Of a stretch of DNA of 64,000 bases, positions 61,101 through 64,000 are shown piece by piece. The DNA lies in the NCBI RefSeq assembly GCF_964199755.1, contig NC_133901.1, positions 12,601,556-12,665,555 on the forward strand. The letters run 5' to 3'. The notes under the pieces were generated by a model. That model was not told the origin of the DNA, ran no database searches, and saw nothing but the letters and a program-made list of their open reading frames with translations. The stretch is from Larus michahellis (taxonomy: Eukaryota > Chordata > Aves > Charadriiformes > Laridae). Each line of letters starts with the position of its first letter. Positions within the stretch are counted from its first letter, which is position 1. A program made the position numbers and the translations under genes.

Positions 61101-64000
61101 TTATTTTTTTTTCCCTGGAAGGCTATTTCTGGTTTATTCAGGAGGGAGCCTTGCCCCTTCTAATTAAATAAGCGGCATGTCACTTCGTGGGAGGTGCAGA
61201 AGGTGCTTTGCTAGACCAAGCCTCGTCTTTTGCATTTTATCAACTTTTCTCTGCTGCAGGGATGAGCAGAGCCCTTCTTCTTGTTGACCCAGTAGACAGA
61301 TGCGTTATCTCCCCTGCCCAGTCAACCTGGCATTTTCTAATACAATGACGAACGTAAAGGGAAAGCAAGCTTGGAAAAAATACGTGCAGCTTAGTATGAG
61401 TACCAATGTTTGAGGGAAAGCAGACGTCATAGTACTCAACCCTTCTGGAGTGACGGTGGCCCTGGGGGGACTAAAGCCCCAAAGTTTCCTTCATGAGACA
61501 CCATACGAGTGGGGTTGTTGCTCCTTGGGGGTTTTGTCCGCAGGTGGGCAAGCTCCTTGGTTGTGTTTAACTGGGGCTAGAGCTGAAGGACCTGGATGGT
61601 CATTTGGAGGCAAGGTCATGAAAGAGTTCTCACTGGGGTTATTTCTTCTTAACCCAAGGTACCAGGATGCTGTGGAAGGAGCTGGATGCTCTGCATGGTG
61701 GTCATGGACACCTGAGCTACTGGATGAGTTCATGACACAATGGTGGCAACAGAAGCAAATATGCTGATGACTTAGAGAAGCCATTGAGGAAACTACCTCC
61801 TGTCTTTGGGGTGGTTTGTGCATATTTGCTGCTGGTGGGACATACCACAGCGTCAGCAGTAAGGGCTGAACAGTTTGAATTTCCTGTGAGACCTCTGGAG
61901 GAGTAACCCTGATGTTTCTCTCTGAACTACCTCTACCAAAACATGATCTCAGGTGCCCTTGAATGAAGAATCTGGTGCTTGGCAGGACAGAATGAGGTGT
62001 GACAATGCTGATAGGAGATGGATAAACTTAATTCAGGGCAAACCAGGCCTGGTTTTGCTACGCAGGGGTCCTGGAACCAGGAGTGTTGTGGACTTCATGT
62101 GTTCCCAGGACTAGGAGTGACATGAAGGAGGTCTGCCATGTCCCTCACAACACGTGAAACTGGCTGGCAGGAAGAGTGTGTCCATAGGGAGGCAGAACTA
62201 TTTCTTCCACACGCAAACTTGTATTTTTTGGCCAAGGCGCAGAAGGTAAGTGCTGCCTGGAGCTGCCCCTTCCTTGCATTACGCTGAGGGCAGAGATGCT
62301 GTCCGTGGACCAGGAGGCAACGTGTGGGTTTGCTCCATCAAGCTAGCACCAATGGCATTCTCCTTTACCACATCCCCTGCCCTCCTCAAGGGTTGTGCCT
62401 CCTCTCAGCCTGATCACGTTACTGCCATTCCCACCCAAAATGCCACCACTGCAGCCTGTAGTGGTGTCCCCTTCCCCTGCTGCCCCGCTGTGGGGGATAG
62501 CCCGGGTGCTTGCCGGAGATACAGGCCATTTGCTGCAGCAGGCCAAGCATGGGCTGCCTGCACTCGCTGCCACTCACCCTCGACATTCGGTCCAAACCAC
62601 CAAATCATTTTCACACTGGCCAAAACTTCACGCTTTGCCAGCTTGGAAGAGCCAGTTGGCCCGTTCCCCAGGTGGAAGCCCCGAGGCGTGCTGCTTCCCC
62701 AGCAGCCTGCTAGTGCATCAAGAGGAACCAGACACCCTCTCGGTTCCCACTGCCCTTCCAAAAGGCGGTAGAAGATGAAGCGGACAGCCTGCCGCTCCGA
62801 CACGGACACTGCGCCCGGCTGGAATGAGCATCCCGGGGTTGCCATGGAAATGCCTGATGGGCATCTCTAACTTTTCAGAGACCTGGCAGGATGCCAGGGC
62901 ATCCTAAGCAACATTAGCAGCGCTGAAATAGATCCCCTCTGCTCCTGGAGGCCAAAAAGTAGTCAGGAAAGACTCCTCCACCCGGGAGGGAATGAGCTCA
63001 CCTGTGGAGCTGGGCTGTTTGCCTGGGCCAGTTGCTGCTCCCACCTCCACATGAGCTGTTGGAAATAGGAGAAAATGTTATTAGAGTCTTTCCTCGAGCA
63101 GCTGACCAAAAATCACATTATGCTTTTCTTTCTGCTTGCCTAGTTTTGGGAAGCTGAGCACTGAATGGCACGACGCTGCGGGTCTGGAGAGATGCACAGC
63201 GCTTTATTCAGAGAAGGAGAAAGTTGTTTTGGTAAAGAAATGGGGGAAAAAAAGGGGGAGGAAAGCACAGCCAGTGGCACAGCACATTGGACTGAGTCCT
63301 GGAGCCAGACCCAAAGGGTTAAAAGCAACCTGGAAAGCCTAAGAACGTCCCTCAGGATAGCTCCCGAGCAGACTCAAGTAATGAATTTTCACTTCTGTAC
63401 TTTCATTATCATTGTTCTTAGCTAGAGATTTACCATTTGTCCCCTTTAGCTCTGTGGCACGTTATTCGTGTCATTGAGACAGTTGCAAGGACAGTGCTGT
63501 TCGCTCTGCTTTCCCATAGGAAACGTGATGGGCCCCATTCCTGCAGGCTCCTGCTACGCCGGAGCTTTAGGGAAGGAGGAGAAGTGTGCATGAACCGTTA
63601 CCCCAGGAACGATGCTCTGCTTTGCCTTCTCCCTCCCGCTGGCTCCTTCAGGTTGCCCAGGGAAGTCGCGGGTTGGTGACAGCGCTGGAACAGTCACTGT
63701 TCTCAGCAAAGCCTGAAATTTAATTCTTTTGAAGGCGAGCAGGTGACAACTGACCGCCTTCCCTTCCCAGTTAATCCAGGCAGCCACACTTACAACCATT
63801 ACAGGCGACGGTGCCTGGGTTCAGTGCAGCCAGACTGGGTGGGAAGGAGCATCACTCACTTCATTACTGCAAGTTTAGTCTTTTTTTTTTTTTTTCTTTT
63901 TTTCCCCCCCGCAGAAATATTTTACTAGGTCGTATGAAATATCGACGTACTTCTAGAGAGAGGTAAAAGAAGAGCAAATTCAGAAGTGGGCTGCACCATT
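54915..64000. other. Region upstream of KY, no gene recognised
   Basis: About 9 kb of mostly GC-rich sequence with many short overlapping open frames but no recognisable protein or connected exons. It includes C-runs (about 55321-55332 and 55665-55677), an AT-richer patch at 58000-58270, a 65-bp tandem duplication at 58647-58772, and T-rich tracts near 57690, 59208 and 63879. Confidence 0.5.
58647..58772. repeat. 65-bp direct tandem duplication
   Basis: Two head-to-tail copies with a 65-base period, the second starting at 58712. Each begins CATCTGAAGATGAATCCCAG and ends CACCTTTGGTAA. I see one difference in the roughly 61 shared bases (CTAACAAG against CTAGCAAG), so the duplication is recent. 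Confidence 0.95.

Noticed and set aside
62414-62845. 143-codon minus-strand open frame upstream of KY (contains SVSERQAVRFIFYRLLEG)
   Set aside because: GC-rich stop-poor sequence. It does not match the KY N-terminus and no compatible splice phase was found.
1-64000. CRISPR arrays, operons, tRNA or rRNA genes, prophage-type systems
   Set aside because: The window is vertebrate nuclear DNA. No regularly spaced direct repeats, cloverleaf-like sequences or bacterial gene organisation were seen.

Overview
This window is nuclear DNA from a bird. It contains several truncated CR1 LINE copies ending in the avian-type ATTCTRTG 3' tail, multi-exon genes with consensus GT-AG introns, and three neighbouring genes in the order ANAPC13 (-), CEP63 (+), KY (-). 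I recall the same order on human chromosome 3q22. Species cannot be fixed from the sequence alone. Homology calls rest on recognising protein sequence, because no database search was run.

Layout. (1) 1-3378 has no convincing gene; its right part is presumably the ANAPC13 3' UTR. (2) 3379-7400 (-) is ANAPC13, a small subunit of the anaphase-promoting complex: two coding exons giving 74 aa, and a probable non-coding first exon in the CpG island. (3) About 6950-7650 is a dense CpG island that separates ANAPC13 from CEP63 and probably works as a bidirectional promoter. (4) 10471-30083 (+) is CEP63, a coiled-coil centriole-duplication protein. I could join 14 coding exons in frame (2148 nt, 715 aa), with a poly(A) signal at 30078. 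(5) 30100-34020 is intergenic, with one CR1 fragment and one isolated candidate exon. (6) About 34020-54914 (-) is KY, the kyphoscoliosis peptidase, a muscle protein with a transglutaminase-like core. Nine strongly supported exons, one moderately supported N-terminal exon and a candidate first exon join in frame (2046 nt, 681 aa). The Cys-His-Asp triad is intact. (7) 54915-64000 lies upstream of KY. It is GC-rich with no recognised gene, and carries a 65-bp tandem duplication and some AT-richer patches.

ANAPC13 and CEP63 are divergent, both act in the cell cycle and plausibly share promoter control. KY is a separate muscle-restricted gene, tail-to-tail with CEP63.

No dramatic new system was found. 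The items most worth a second look are a 129-codon, phase-0, splice-bounded open exon on the + strand inside a KY intron (39392-39778); the diverged KY N-terminus, with a possible retained 84-nt in-frame intron; an isolated candidate exon after CEP63; an old CR1-like fossil inside CEP63; and the 65-bp duplication upstream of KY.
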